In this document: piece after piece, positions 1-6,908 of the stretch | How positions within the stretch are numbered: position 1 is the stretch's first letter | Layout: every line of letters begins with the position of its first letter | Assembly (NCBI GenBank): GCA_003224195.1 | Contig: QHYP01000206.1 | Span: 447 to 20,837, forward strand | Reading direction: 5' to 3' | Length of the DNA: 20,391 nucleotides | Source of the DNA: Acidobacteriota bacterium | GTDB taxonomy: Bacteria > Acidobacteriota > Terriglobia > Acidiferrales > UBA7541 | Position numbers and translations under genes: made by a program | Notes under the pieces: model-generated | Database searches by the model: none | What the model was told of the DNA's origin: nothing | The model's input: the letters and a program-made list of their open reading frames with translations, nothing else

Positions 1-347
1 AGGCGCTCATTGTACGAAACGCCCTTGAACCTGACGGATTCACGCGTGACTCGTTTGATCAGCGGCGACTGCGCCTTCACCCATTCCGCGTCCTCGGCTT
101 CGAACCGCACGGCCTTGCCGGCACGTTCCCCGCCGGCTTGTTCGCTGGTCGTGCCCGGCCAGGCGATCACCGCGCCCTTTCCAAAAACCTCGAAGGTGTA
201 CATCAGGACGTCGTGGAACCCCGCGCCATAGCTGAGAAGCAGCGTGACCGCGACAATGCCCCACGAAATCCCGGTCATTGTCAGCAGGCTCCGCACGGGA
301 TTCCGCCCAAGGGCCGCCCACGCCTGTTTGAAAATGTCGATCAGCAT
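1..347 (-). CDS. MacB/FtsX-type ABC transporter permease, N-terminal part (cut by left edge)
   Basis: The first 115 codons or so of a second FtsX-like permease; the rest lies beyond the left edge. The visible protein starts MLIDIFKQAWAALGRNPVRS, a cytosolic amphipathic start. A transmembrane stretch follows at about residues 20-45 (LLTMTGISWGIVAVTLLLSYGAG), and then the start of the periplasmic MacB core with VIAWPGTTSEQAGGERAG. The same plan (R-SLLTM-GI-WG) is seen in the neighbouring permease at 455-1711, so the two are tandem paralogues. A TGA in the same frame just upstream makes the ATG at 345-347 the first possible start. The gap to the upstream permease is 107 nt, so the pair is probably co-transcribed. 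In the family this subunit couples to a MacB-like ATPase and a membrane fusion protein; the substrate is unknown. Confidence 0.85.
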   Translation of the reverse strand, partial: MLIDIFKQAWAALGRNPVRSLLTMTGISWGIVAVTLLLSYGAGFHDVLMYTFEVFGKGAVIAWPGTTSEQAGGERAGKAVRFEAEDAEWVKAQSPLIKRVTRESVRFKGVSYNER

Positions 348-454
348 GGAAGTGATACCGCCATCGTGACTTCAGCTCCCCACTTCCCGAGGATGCCGTC
401 CAGCTCCATTTCTATCTTTCGAATTCCCGCTTTACTTGCAACTTCAATTTCTTT

Positions 455-1711
455 TCAACCTCCTGCTTCAAACCGCAGCGCCTCAATGGGGTCCACCGAC
501 GCGGCGCGATTCGCCGGATATAACGCCGACAAAATCGCAATCACGCCGAGCAAACCAACAGAGAGCGCCCCGATCCGCCAGTTCGTCAACAGCCCGGAGA
601 AAAATGGCGGCATGGGAAGCAGATCCACTAAACCGCAAAAGCCATACGAAATCAGCAAGCCGGCGCCGCCGCTGAGCGCCACTACAAAAATCGTTTCGAT
701 AAAGAATTGACGGAGGATCGACCCCCGCGTCGCGCCAAGCGCCATTCGCACGCCTATTTCGCGCGTCCGCTCGCGTACGCTGACCAGCATCACGTTCATG
801 ACGCCGAGCCCGCCAAGAAACAACGTGGCAATTCCCACCGCGCCCATGAAGATTTCCATGCCCACGATGATCATACGGTTGGCTTGCGAGTTTTTCACCG
901 TGTCCCAGATGGCCGCGGCCTCCTTGTCGCGCGGGTCGAAATTATGGAGACGGCCAAGCGTACGCCGGAGCTGCTTCACGCAATCGGGATGCGTTTCAAG
1001 AGTCCACGGCGCGACAAGAAGGCGGTCCACGGAATGCTCGATGGCCGGCGGTTTGGGCGGAAAGTCGCGGCGCATCGAATTGAAGGGAATGAAAATTTTC
1101 CGCGTGTCGAAACCGTCGTAACTGGAGTTCTGTTCCTTCGACTTCATGACTCCGATCACCGTGTAGGGAACGCCGTTCAGCCAGACCGTCTGCCCCAGCG
1201 CGTCGCGGTCGGCAAAGAGCTGTTTCTTGGCATCGCTTCCGAGAAAGGCAACGTTGCGCGCCTGATCGTTGTCCTCATAGTTGTAAAACCGCCCTTGCGC
1301 CACGGTGATGCTTCGGATTTCCGTGAATGGCGGCAGGGAGCCTACGGTGCTGATCGTCCCGCTGTTGAACAAGCTGCGCGCCTGCACCTCGTTCCCAAGC
1401 TCCGGCATGACGTACTTGCAGGCGGGAGCCTCTTTCGCGACCTGCACGTAATCCTCTTCCATCCAGTGAATGAGGCGACCGGAGCGCGTGCCGCCGGCTT
1501 GCATGCTCGTTCGGCCCGAAAAGACGATCATCACGTCCTTCCCGAACGTCTCTTGATTCTTCTGTATGCCGTCGCCGAGGCCTTCTCCCGCCGCAATCAT
1601 GACGGTAATCGAAATCACGCCCCAGGCGATGCCGAACATGGTGAGCAGCGTGCGCCGCTTGTGCGCCCAGAGCGTGGCCAGCGTGTCCGCCAGCAGATCA
1701 CGAAAGGACAT
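455..1711 (-). CDS. MacB/FtsX-type ABC transporter permease
   Basis: A complete 418-aa inner-membrane permease. It has an N-terminal transmembrane helix (about residues 19-42), then a large periplasmic MacB core domain (about 45-285), then three C-terminal helices (about 290-405). The signature loop SVRERTREIGVRMALGA follows the second helix, and the protein ends PANRAASVDPIEALRFE, both typical of FtsX/MacB permeases. No nucleotide-binding domain is fused to it, so the ATPase must be a separate gene, and none is visible here. It lies 34 nt downstream of the membrane fusion protein gene, and a GAGAGG about 9 nt before the ATG can serve as ribosome binding site. Family knowledge suggests export of a small molecule, peptide or lipoprotein by a tripartite system; the substrate cannot be read from sequence. 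Confidence 0.92.
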   Translation of the reverse strand: MSFRDLLADTLATLWAHKRRTLLTMFGIAWGVISITVMIAAGEGLGDGIQKNQETFGKDVMIVFSGRTSMQAGGTRSGRLIHWMEEDYVQVAKEAPACKYVMPELGNEVQARSLFNSGTISTVGSLPPFTEIRSITVAQGRFYNYEDNDQARNVAFLGSDAKKQLFADRDALGQTVWLNGVPYTVIGVMKSKEQNSSYDGFDTRKIFIPFNSMRRDFPPKPPAIEHSVDRLLVAPWTLETHPDCVKQLRRTLGRLHNFDPRDKEAAAIWDTVKNSQANRMIIVGMEIFMGAVGIATLFLGGLGVMNVMLVSVRERTREIGVRMALGATRGSILRQFFIETIFVVALSGGAGLLISYGFCGLVDLLPMPPFFSGLLTNWRIGALSVGLLGVIAILSALYPANRAASVDPIEALRFEAGG

Positions 1712-1745
1712 GGTATGCGGCCTCTCGGTCCCGCTTCCGCAGCTC

Positions 1746-2978
1746 CTACTGGAGGATGACTTGCTGCCCTTCGCTCAGCCCGGCGAGGAGTTCGGTCTTG
1801 ACGCCGTTTGAAATCCCCAGTTTCACAGCGACCTTCCGCTTGCCGTTTTGGGCTTTCGCGTCGGGAAGTTCGATCGAAGCATTGCGGTCCTTGTCATAAA
1901 TCATGGCCGCTTCGGGAGCCATCAGCACATTTTTCTTTTCTTCGAGAAGGATTTCGGCGTTGGCGCTCATGTTGGCTTTGAGCTCACCGGTAGAGTTTTG
2001 AATCGATACGCGCACCTCAAACGTCGTGACGTTATCCTTTTCCTTGCCCAGCGGGGAAATCTTGGTGACCTTGCCGACAAACTTCTTTTCTTTGAAGGAC
2101 TCCACGACAATCCTCGCTGGCTGATCCAAATACACCTTGCCGATGTCGGCCTCGTCCACTCGTCCCTGAACATAGACCTCGCTCACGTCGCCCAGCGTCA
2201 TCAGCAAAGTGGCCTGCGAGCCCAGCACGAGGATCGAGCTCACCGCGTCGCCCACATTGACGTCGCGCGAGAGAACCAGCCCGTCGATGGGGCTCACGAT
2301 CGTCGAATTCCGCAGATCTTCCTCGACGCGCTCGAGCGCCGCTTTCGACTGCGACACCTGCGCCTCGGCCTTCGCCATTTCCGCGCGGGAAACGGCGATG
2401 TTCCGCTGGGCGCTCATCTGCCTGTTCAACGCGAGCTGGTAGTTCTTCTCGGCGTCCTCGGCGAGCGACTTCGAGATCAATCCGTCCTTGTACATGTTTT
2501 CGGCGCGTTCCATATTGCTCTTGAGAAAAGGCACATCCGGGCCTTCGGCATCCACTTTGTTGCGCTCGAGCGTGGAGTTCGCCGCTTCAAGGGCGGCCTG
2601 AGCGGCCTGTAAATTGGCCTGTGCCTCTCTCACGTTGGCTTCGAGCTGAACTTTATCGAGTTCCGCGAGAACCTGGCCGGCTTTGACGCGGTCGCCGTAG
2701 TCTACGTACAGCTTTTTCACGATTCCGCTGGCTTTCGATTTGATCTCGACCTTGGAAAGCGGCTGAATCTTGCCCGTTGCCACCACCACGCGCGCCAGGT
2801 CGCCACGCTCAACCGTAGCCAGCTTCGATGGGTCAATCGCATGATTCGGCCGCAGCGCGGCGGTGACCCCGTAGCCACCACCTACAACAAGCAAACTGAC
2901 GATGGAAATCCAGATGATTCTCCGCCGGCGCCTTTTGGCGCTCTTGGCGTTGCCATTGCCGTTTCCATTGCCCAACAT
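1746..2978 (-). CDS. MacA/HlyD-like periplasmic membrane fusion protein
   Basis: A 410-aa adaptor of a tripartite efflux or export pump. After a short Gly/Asn-rich start (MLGNGNGNGN) and a basic patch comes a membrane anchor at about residues 21-43 (IIWISIVSLLVVGGGYGVTA). Next are the first half of a lipoyl domain (VEIKSKASGIVKKLYVDYGD), a long Ala/Glu/Gln-rich coiled-coil hairpin (about 105-225), the second lipoyl half (IVSPIDGLVLSRDVNVGD), and beta-barrel and membrane-proximal domains (VYVQGRVDEADIGKV, KKNVLMAPEAAM). The reading frame stays open to an ATG at 3056. I chose the ATG at 2978 because a GGGGG lies about 8 nt before it and the anchor then sits near the N terminus. It is followed 34 nt later by the permease gene, a normal macA-macB order. 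No outer-membrane factor is in the window. A 169-nt gap separates it from copA, so it may have its own promoter, though I see no convincing one. Confidence 0.9.
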   Translation of the reverse strand: MLGNGNGNGNAKSAKRRRRRIIWISIVSLLVVGGGYGVTAALRPNHAIDPSKLATVERGDLARVVVATGKIQPLSKVEIKSKASGIVKKLYVDYGDRVKAGQVLAELDKVQLEANVREAQANLQAAQAALEAANSTLERNKVDAEGPDVPFLKSNMERAENMYKDGLISKSLAEDAEKNYQLALNRQMSAQRNIAVSRAEMAKAEAQVSQSKAALERVEEDLRNSTIVSPIDGLVLSRDVNVGDAVSSILVLGSQATLLMTLGDVSEVYVQGRVDEADIGKVYLDQPARIVVESFKEKKFVGKVTKISPLGKEKDNVTTFEVRVSIQNSTGELKANMSANAEILLEEKKNVLMAPEAAMIYDKDRNASIELPDAKAQNGKRKVAVKLGISNGVKTELLAGLSEGQQVILQ

Positions 2979-3147
2979 GGCAGACCCCCGCTTTCCCGGG
3001 ACGAATTCTACTCCGCTATACGACGCGGATACTCGAAATGTTCCTTTTATCTCCATTTAGACGGGGTAAGTGGCGAATCGTCATGGAAGAGGCGGCGCGG
3101 CAGCCGTCTGGAATGGGAATATGTTCAGAAGGAAGGCTTGCGGCCCT

Positions 3148-5550
3148 TTACAGGGGCGCGCGCCGGAGCCGGAGCGCGTTGGCAATCACGGAAACCGAGC
3201 TGAAACTCATGGCCGCGCTCGCCAGCATGGGGCTCAACAGCCACCCAAGCAGCGGATAGAACACGCCTGCGGCGACGGGAATACCCAACGCGTTGTAAGC
3301 AAACGCCCACAACAAGTTTTGCCGGATATTCCGCAGCGTGGCCTGGCTCAGCCGGCGCGCGCGCACGATTCCTCGCAGGTCACCCTTGACCAGCACGATG
3401 CCCGCATTCTCGATGGCCACGTCAGTGCCCGTGCCCATGGCAATGCCGACATCCGCAGCCGCGAGCGCCGGCGCGTCGTTGATCCCATCCCCCGCCATGG
3501 CCACCACTCGTCCTTGCCCCCTCAGACGATTCACGATTTCACTTTTGCGCTGGGGCTGCACCTCCGCTTCGATTTCTTCGATCCCCAGGTCGCGGGCTAT
3601 CTGCGTCGCGGTTCTCCGGTGGTCACCTGTGAGCATCACAATGCGCACTCCCTCCGCACGCAGCGTCCAAATGGCTTCTGGGGTGGATTTCTTTATGAAG
3701 TCCGTCAGCGCAATGGATCCGACCAGCATTCCGTTTACCGCCACACCGACAACACTTACGGAGGCCGAACGGTCAGTGTCCAATTCCATGCTTTGGTCCG
3801 TCGGAACAGCGGGAAATATCACGCCTCGTTCTTCCAGAAATTTCGTTGTACCCGCCAAGACACGGTCACCCAGAACGTGCCCTTCGACGCCGCCGCCCGG
3901 AGTCGCATGGAACTCAGCTACTGCTGCCAACGTCGCTCCTCTCTCTTCTGCGGCACGAACAATCGCTCGTGCCAGAGGATGCTCGCTTAGGTTCTCGACG
4001 CTCGCCGCCAGCCAAAGCAGCTTATCTCTTGAGAGCCCGCTTTCTTCAGTTACCACTACGCTCGCAACCCGCGGCTTTCCTTCGGTCAGCGTGCCGGTCT
4101 TGTCCACGACGAGCGTATCCACACGCGCGAGCGTTTCCAGGGCCTCGGCGGTGCGAATCAGAACCCCCGCATGTGCGCCACGTCCCACGCCGACCATGAT
4201 GGACAACGGCGTAGCCAATCCCAGAGCACACGGGCACGCGATGATCAACACGGAGACGGCGCTCACGAGGGCGTGTGCCAGGCGCGGCTGCGGTCCGAAC
4301 ACCGCCCAACCGGCAAATGCGAGGATTGCCGCCGCGACTACGGCGGGAACAAAGTACGCGGACACGCGGTCGGCAATTCGCTGAATGGGGGCGCGGCTGC
4401 GCTGCGCTTCGCTGACCAGCTTTACGATTTGCGCCAGAAGCGTTTCGTTCCCTACGCGCTCAGCCTCCATCACGAAGCTGCCACTTGTGTTCAGCGTTCC
4501 GGCCGTGACCTTGTCGCCAGGCTTTTTATCGATGGGCAGCGGCTCGCCGGTCACCATCGATTCGTCCACGGCGCTCGCACCTTCGCGGATCACGCCGTCC
4601 ACAGGAATGCGCTCGCCCGGACGCACGCGCAGCCGGTCGCCCACCTGCACTTGATCGAGCGTCACGTCGCGCTCGCCACCATCCGGCGAAACGACATGGG
4701 CCTGCTTCGGCGCCAGATCGAGCAGCGCGCGAATGGCGCCGCTGGTCCGCTGGCGCGCGCGCAATTCGAGCACTTGCCCGAGCAGCACGAGCGTTGTAAT
4801 GACTGCCGCGGCTTCGTAATAGACGGGTACCTCGCCATGCATGCCTCGAAATGAAGGCGGAAAGGCGTGTGGAAAGAGGGTCGCAGCAACGCTGTCGAGA
4901 TACGCCGCGCCGGTACCCATCGCGATCAGGGTGAACATGTTCGGGCTGCGATTCACGAGCGATTGCCACGCGCGCACGAAGAAGGGCCAGCCGCCCCAAA
5001 TCACGGCAGGCGTCGCGAGAAGAAACTCCAGCCCCACGCGCCAGCTCGCTGAAAAAACGGGGCCTGCAATCCTCTCACCCAGCATTCCGAGAAGCAGGAC
5101 GGACAATGAAAGCGCCGCGCTCACCCAGAACCGCCGGGTCATGTGCGCGAGTTCCGGGTCGGCCTCTACTTCCGCGAAAACATCCATGGGCTCGAGCGCC
5201 ATGCCACAAATGGGGCACACGCCCGGCCCGATTTGCACAACCTCCGGATGCATGGGGCAGGTGTACCGCGTACCAGCGGCCAGCCGCTTCGATTCCGCCA
5301 CCTTTATCGCGGGTGCCGGCTGCGCGGCAGGTGCGTGCGGCATCTCCATTTCGCCCGTACCGGAAGCGGTCAGATATCTTTGCGGCTCGGCCTGAAAACG
5401 CTTGGCGCAGCCCGCCGAACAGAAATAGTAGGTCTTGCCTTCGTATGCGACCTTTGCGGCACGCTTCTGCGGATCGATGATCATCCCGCACACGGGATCC
5501 TTCGCTCGCGGCCCCGGCTGTACGACATCGAACGGCGATTGTGCACTCAT
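3148..5550 (-). CDS. copA: Copper-exporting P1B-type ATPase with N-terminal YHS and heavy-metal-binding domains
   Basis: An 800-aa metal pump of the inner membrane that should export Cu(I) (or Ag(I)) from the cytosol using ATP. Residues 18-50 form a YHS domain (DPVCGM at 18, YYFCSAGC at 41). Residues 96-120 form a second Cys/His metal-binding domain (YTCPMHP, CPICGM). There is no classical HMA domain with a GMxCxxC motif. The pump core follows: actuator TGE at 334-336, transmembrane metal site CPC at 439-441, phosphorylation motif DKTGT with Asp483, His-Pro at 524-525, TGD at 641-643 and GDGIND at 687-692. YN at 752-753 and MSFSS at 781-785 are the extra membrane residues typical of the Cu(I) subgroup (P1B-1). 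A good AGAAGGA lies about 9 nt before the ATG. It is 24 nt downstream of csoR, which supports copper control. A silver pump (SilP-like) is the main alternative. Confidence 0.95.
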   Translation of the reverse strand: MSAQSPFDVVQPGPRAKDPVCGMIIDPQKRAAKVAYEGKTYYFCSAGCAKRFQAEPQRYLTASGTGEMEMPHAPAAQPAPAIKVAESKRLAAGTRYTCPMHPEVVQIGPGVCPICGMALEPMDVFAEVEADPELAHMTRRFWVSAALSLSVLLLGMLGERIAGPVFSASWRVGLEFLLATPAVIWGGWPFFVRAWQSLVNRSPNMFTLIAMGTGAAYLDSVAATLFPHAFPPSFRGMHGEVPVYYEAAAVITTLVLLGQVLELRARQRTSGAIRALLDLAPKQAHVVSPDGGERDVTLDQVQVGDRLRVRPGERIPVDGVIREGASAVDESMVTGEPLPIDKKPGDKVTAGTLNTSGSFVMEAERVGNETLLAQIVKLVSEAQRSRAPIQRIADRVSAYFVPAVVAAAILAFAGWAVFGPQPRLAHALVSAVSVLIIACPCALGLATPLSIMVGVGRGAHAGVLIRTAEALETLARVDTLVVDKTGTLTEGKPRVASVVVTEESGLSRDKLLWLAASVENLSEHPLARAIVRAAEERGATLAAVAEFHATPGGGVEGHVLGDRVLAGTTKFLEERGVIFPAVPTDQSMELDTDRSASVSVVGVAVNGMLVGSIALTDFIKKSTPEAIWTLRAEGVRIVMLTGDHRRTATQIARDLGIEEIEAEVQPQRKSEIVNRLRGQGRVVAMAGDGINDAPALAAADVGIAMGTGTDVAIENAGIVLVKGDLRGIVRARRLSQATLRNIRQNLLWAFAYNALGIPVAAGVFYPLLGWLLSPMLASAAMSFSSVSVIANALRLRRAPL

Positions 5551-5574
5551 TCCGATCGTCCTTCTCGCGAACCC

Positions 5575-5946
5575 TCAGCGCGAGTACTTGTAGACCAGTT
5601 GGAGCAGTTCGTCATAGACCGCGTCCGCTTTGGATCCTGGACCGGACCGGATCGCCTGAGCGGCGCAGTGCCGGAGATGGTTGCCCATCAATGCCTTTCC
5701 CACAGCGCGTAGGGCCTCCTGCACAGAGGAGATCTGGATCAGAATGTCGGTGCAGTAGCGCTCCTCGCCTACCATGCGCTCCAGCCCGCGGATCTGACCC
5801 GCGATCCGGCGCAGCCGCCTGACATTCCTAGCCTTGATCTGAGGGTCCACGGCGACGGCTTTTCGCCTTCGAGTGCGCACGGCGCAGCCGCAGGACGCGC
5901 CTGGCCTTCTGTGTTTCGAGCTTAGAGTGTTTCTCGGCGGTGACAT
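5575..5946 (-). CDS. csoR: CsoR-family copper-sensing transcriptional repressor
   Basis: A small all-helical repressor that releases DNA when it binds Cu(I). The core RLRRIAGQIRGLERMV is the family signature. Cys65, His90 and Cys94 (YCTD, NHLRHC) have exactly the spacing of the Cu(I) ligands of Mycobacterium CsoR (25 and 4 residues apart), which argues for copper rather than nickel or formaldehyde sensing. From the ATG at 5946 the protein is 123 aa, with an unusual basic, Cys-containing tail (SCGCAVRTRRRK) before the core. From a GTG at 5850 it would be a more usual 91 aa. The ATG lies only about 12 nt after the predicted transcription start; the N terminus is uncertain. It is the first gene of csoR-copA, with its own operator overlapping its promoter, so it should be autoregulated. 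Confidence 0.93.
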   Translation of the reverse strand: MSPPRNTLSSKHRRPGASCGCAVRTRRRKAVAVDPQIKARNVRRLRRIAGQIRGLERMVGEERYCTDILIQISSVQEALRAVGKALMGNHLRHCAAQAIRSGPGSKADAVYDELLQLVYKYSR

Positions 5947-5950
5947 CTGG

Positions 5951-5967
5951 ATACCCCCGGGTGGTAT
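5951..5967. promoter_or_regulatory. CsoR-type operator
   Basis: The plus strand reads ATACCCCCGGGTGGTAT, a pseudo-palindrome of ATACC...GGTAT around a G/C tract. This is the type of site known for CsoR/RcnR repressors. It overlaps the -10 box of the csoR promoter and the likely start point, so repressor binding would block RNA polymerase. That it is bound by this CsoR is inference from position and sequence type. Confidence 0.8.
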
Positions 5968-5994
5968 ATTACATACTCCCTCCAGCTATGTCAA
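5966..5994 (-). promoter_or_regulatory. Sigma-70-type promoter of csoR-copA
   Basis: On the minus strand, TTGACA (5994-5989) is followed after 17 nt by TAATAT (5971-5966), an almost consensus housekeeping promoter. The expected start point is near 5958, inside the CsoR operator and about 12 nt before the csoR ATG. A strong promoter under a repressor fits a copper-inducible operon. Confidence 0.82.
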
Positions 5995-6050
5995 GACTCG
6001 CTGCGCGTCGCCTCGCCCTTCCTTCCGCTTCGGTTCAGCGGATAGGTGGC

Positions 6051-6059
6051 TGCTATAAT
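6051..6059 (+). promoter_or_regulatory. Extended -10 promoter of the 73-aa HMA-like gene
   Basis: The plus strand carries TGCTATAAT: a perfect TATAAT (6054-6059) with the TGn extension that can replace a -35 box. No good -35 hexamer lies 16-18 nt upstream. The ATG of the next gene begins only 8 nt after the last T, so the expected start point falls on or beside the A of the ATG. This predicts a leaderless or almost leaderless mRNA. Confidence 0.6.
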
Positions 6060-6066
6060 CCTCCGC

Positions 6067-6288
6067 ATGACGCTCGTCGAAGTCACCTACGAATTGCAGC
6101 GGCCGATCGGTGCCGAAGAGCTGCGTCGCTTGGGCGAGTTCGCCAACACCTACGGCCTGCGCCGCTTCCGCGTGGATGAATCGAGAAATCAGCTATCCTT
6201 TGAATACGATGCTTCGCGCCTGAAGGAAACGCAGGTGGCGCACGTTCTCCGCGAGGCGCACATCCCGGTAACCAGAAAGGTTAATTGA
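6067..6288 (+). CDS. Small HMA-like (ferredoxin-fold) protein lacking the metal-binding CxxC
   Basis: A 73-aa protein and the only clear plus-strand gene in the window. Its predicted pattern is beta-alpha-beta-beta-alpha-beta (LVEVTYEL, then AEELRRLGEFANTYG, LRRFRVDE, NQLSFEYDASRL, TQVAHVLREAHIPV). This resembles heavy-metal-associated domains, where the motif G-V-x-V-x-V and a Y/F-D turn occur at the same places. The protein contains no cysteine, so it cannot bind Cu(I) by the usual CxxC. It lies divergent from csoR-copA, and the neighbouring CopA lacks an HMA domain. A role in copper handling or regulation is therefore possible, but that is inference. A GTG at 6046 in frame would add seven residues; I prefer the ATG because the -10 box overlaps the longer form. 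The function is unknown. Confidence 0.7.
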   Translation: MTLVEVTYELQRPIGAEELRRLGEFANTYGLRRFRVDESRNQLSFEYDASRLKETQVAHVLREAHIPVTRKVN

Positions 6289-6908
6289 AAGAGCGGCGTG
6301 GTGCGTCAGGGTACGGGGGTCAAAAAAATTTGGGGCCCCCGCTTGGGTTCGGGAGCCCCGGAAGGCGCGTTTCGTTCCCGGTGTCGTTTTCACACCGGAG
6401 CGTGGGGTCATCCATCCTAGCTTCCCTCTCAGAGGCAGGTGGGAACGACCTGCAAAGATTGGCGAGAAAGCCCCTTCCGCCTCGCTCGCCTTTCCCGGCA
6501 AGTCGTCAAACGAAACGCACCCACACGTCTCTACGTTTGCACGCACCCGGCCATCCCCTTGCCAAACGAGCTTCCCACAAATCTTCCCTTTTCTACTGCT
6601 TAAGAGCTATATTCTGTCTCGCCTCTCACCGTGCCATACCCAAATTGGCATCGGGAGTTCCAAAACGAAACTCGACGCCCGCCACTCCACCGGGCCCATG
6701 CCTACAGACGGGGCCCGCGGGCTTCATGGCGCCCTCAGCAGCCGCATCTCTAACCCAGCGGAAAATCTCGCAGGCTTTGAAGCGGAAGTGCGAAAGCTTT
6801 CCGATTTCCTTTTGCGGGCTTCCTAGGACTCAAGCAGAGACGTCCTGTCTCGCCGATGGGCGCTGCTGAGCTTTCGGCCCACGGAGGAAGCTGGGCTGCG
6901 AGGAGAAA
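6289..6908. other. Gene-free stretch with a structured RNA-like region on the minus strand
   Basis: About 620 nt between the 73-aa gene and the selenoprotein gene, with no convincing protein gene. On the minus strand it holds the 3' untranslated part of the mer-like operon. Near its end are two compact hairpins (plus-strand positions 6435-6453, GCAGGT/ACCTGC; and 6378-6398, CCGGTGT/ACACCGG), then the terminator at 6322-6359. The loop of the first hairpin (6441-6447, GGGAACG) is complementary to 6373-6379 (CGTTCCC), which would allow a pseudoknot. A minus-strand open stretch at 6626-6829, with an internal ATG at 6727 (33 codons), has no recognisable product. Confidence 0.5.
6322..6359 (-). terminator. 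Intrinsic terminator of the mer-like/selenoprotein operon
   Basis: On the minus strand a 10-bp stem (6359-6350 with 6341-6332, one G-T pair), rich in G and C and with an 8-nt loop, is followed by AAA and seven T (6328-6322). This is a classic Rho-independent terminator for transcripts coming from the right. The reverse strand has seven A before the stem, but no T-tract after it for plus-strand transcripts, so it is one-directional. Confidence 0.87.

Noticed and set aside
138..1759. Long plus-strand open frames opposite the permease genes
   Set aside because: They are antisense shadows of the FtsX permeases, rich in Arg/His/Pro, and match no family.
6626..6829. Minus-strand open stretch (ACEIFRWVRDAAAEG..., internal ATG at 6727) in the gene-free region
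   Set aside because: No ribosome binding site or recognisable domain, and a start only at a mid-ORF ATG; it could be a fragment of a dispersed repeat, but that needs a genome search.
6285..6869. Plus-strand 194-codon open frame after the 73-aa gene
   Set aside because: Low-complexity composition (many Pro, Ser, Arg, Ala), no domain, and it runs antisense through the terminator and hairpins; most likely a chance open frame in GC-rich DNA.
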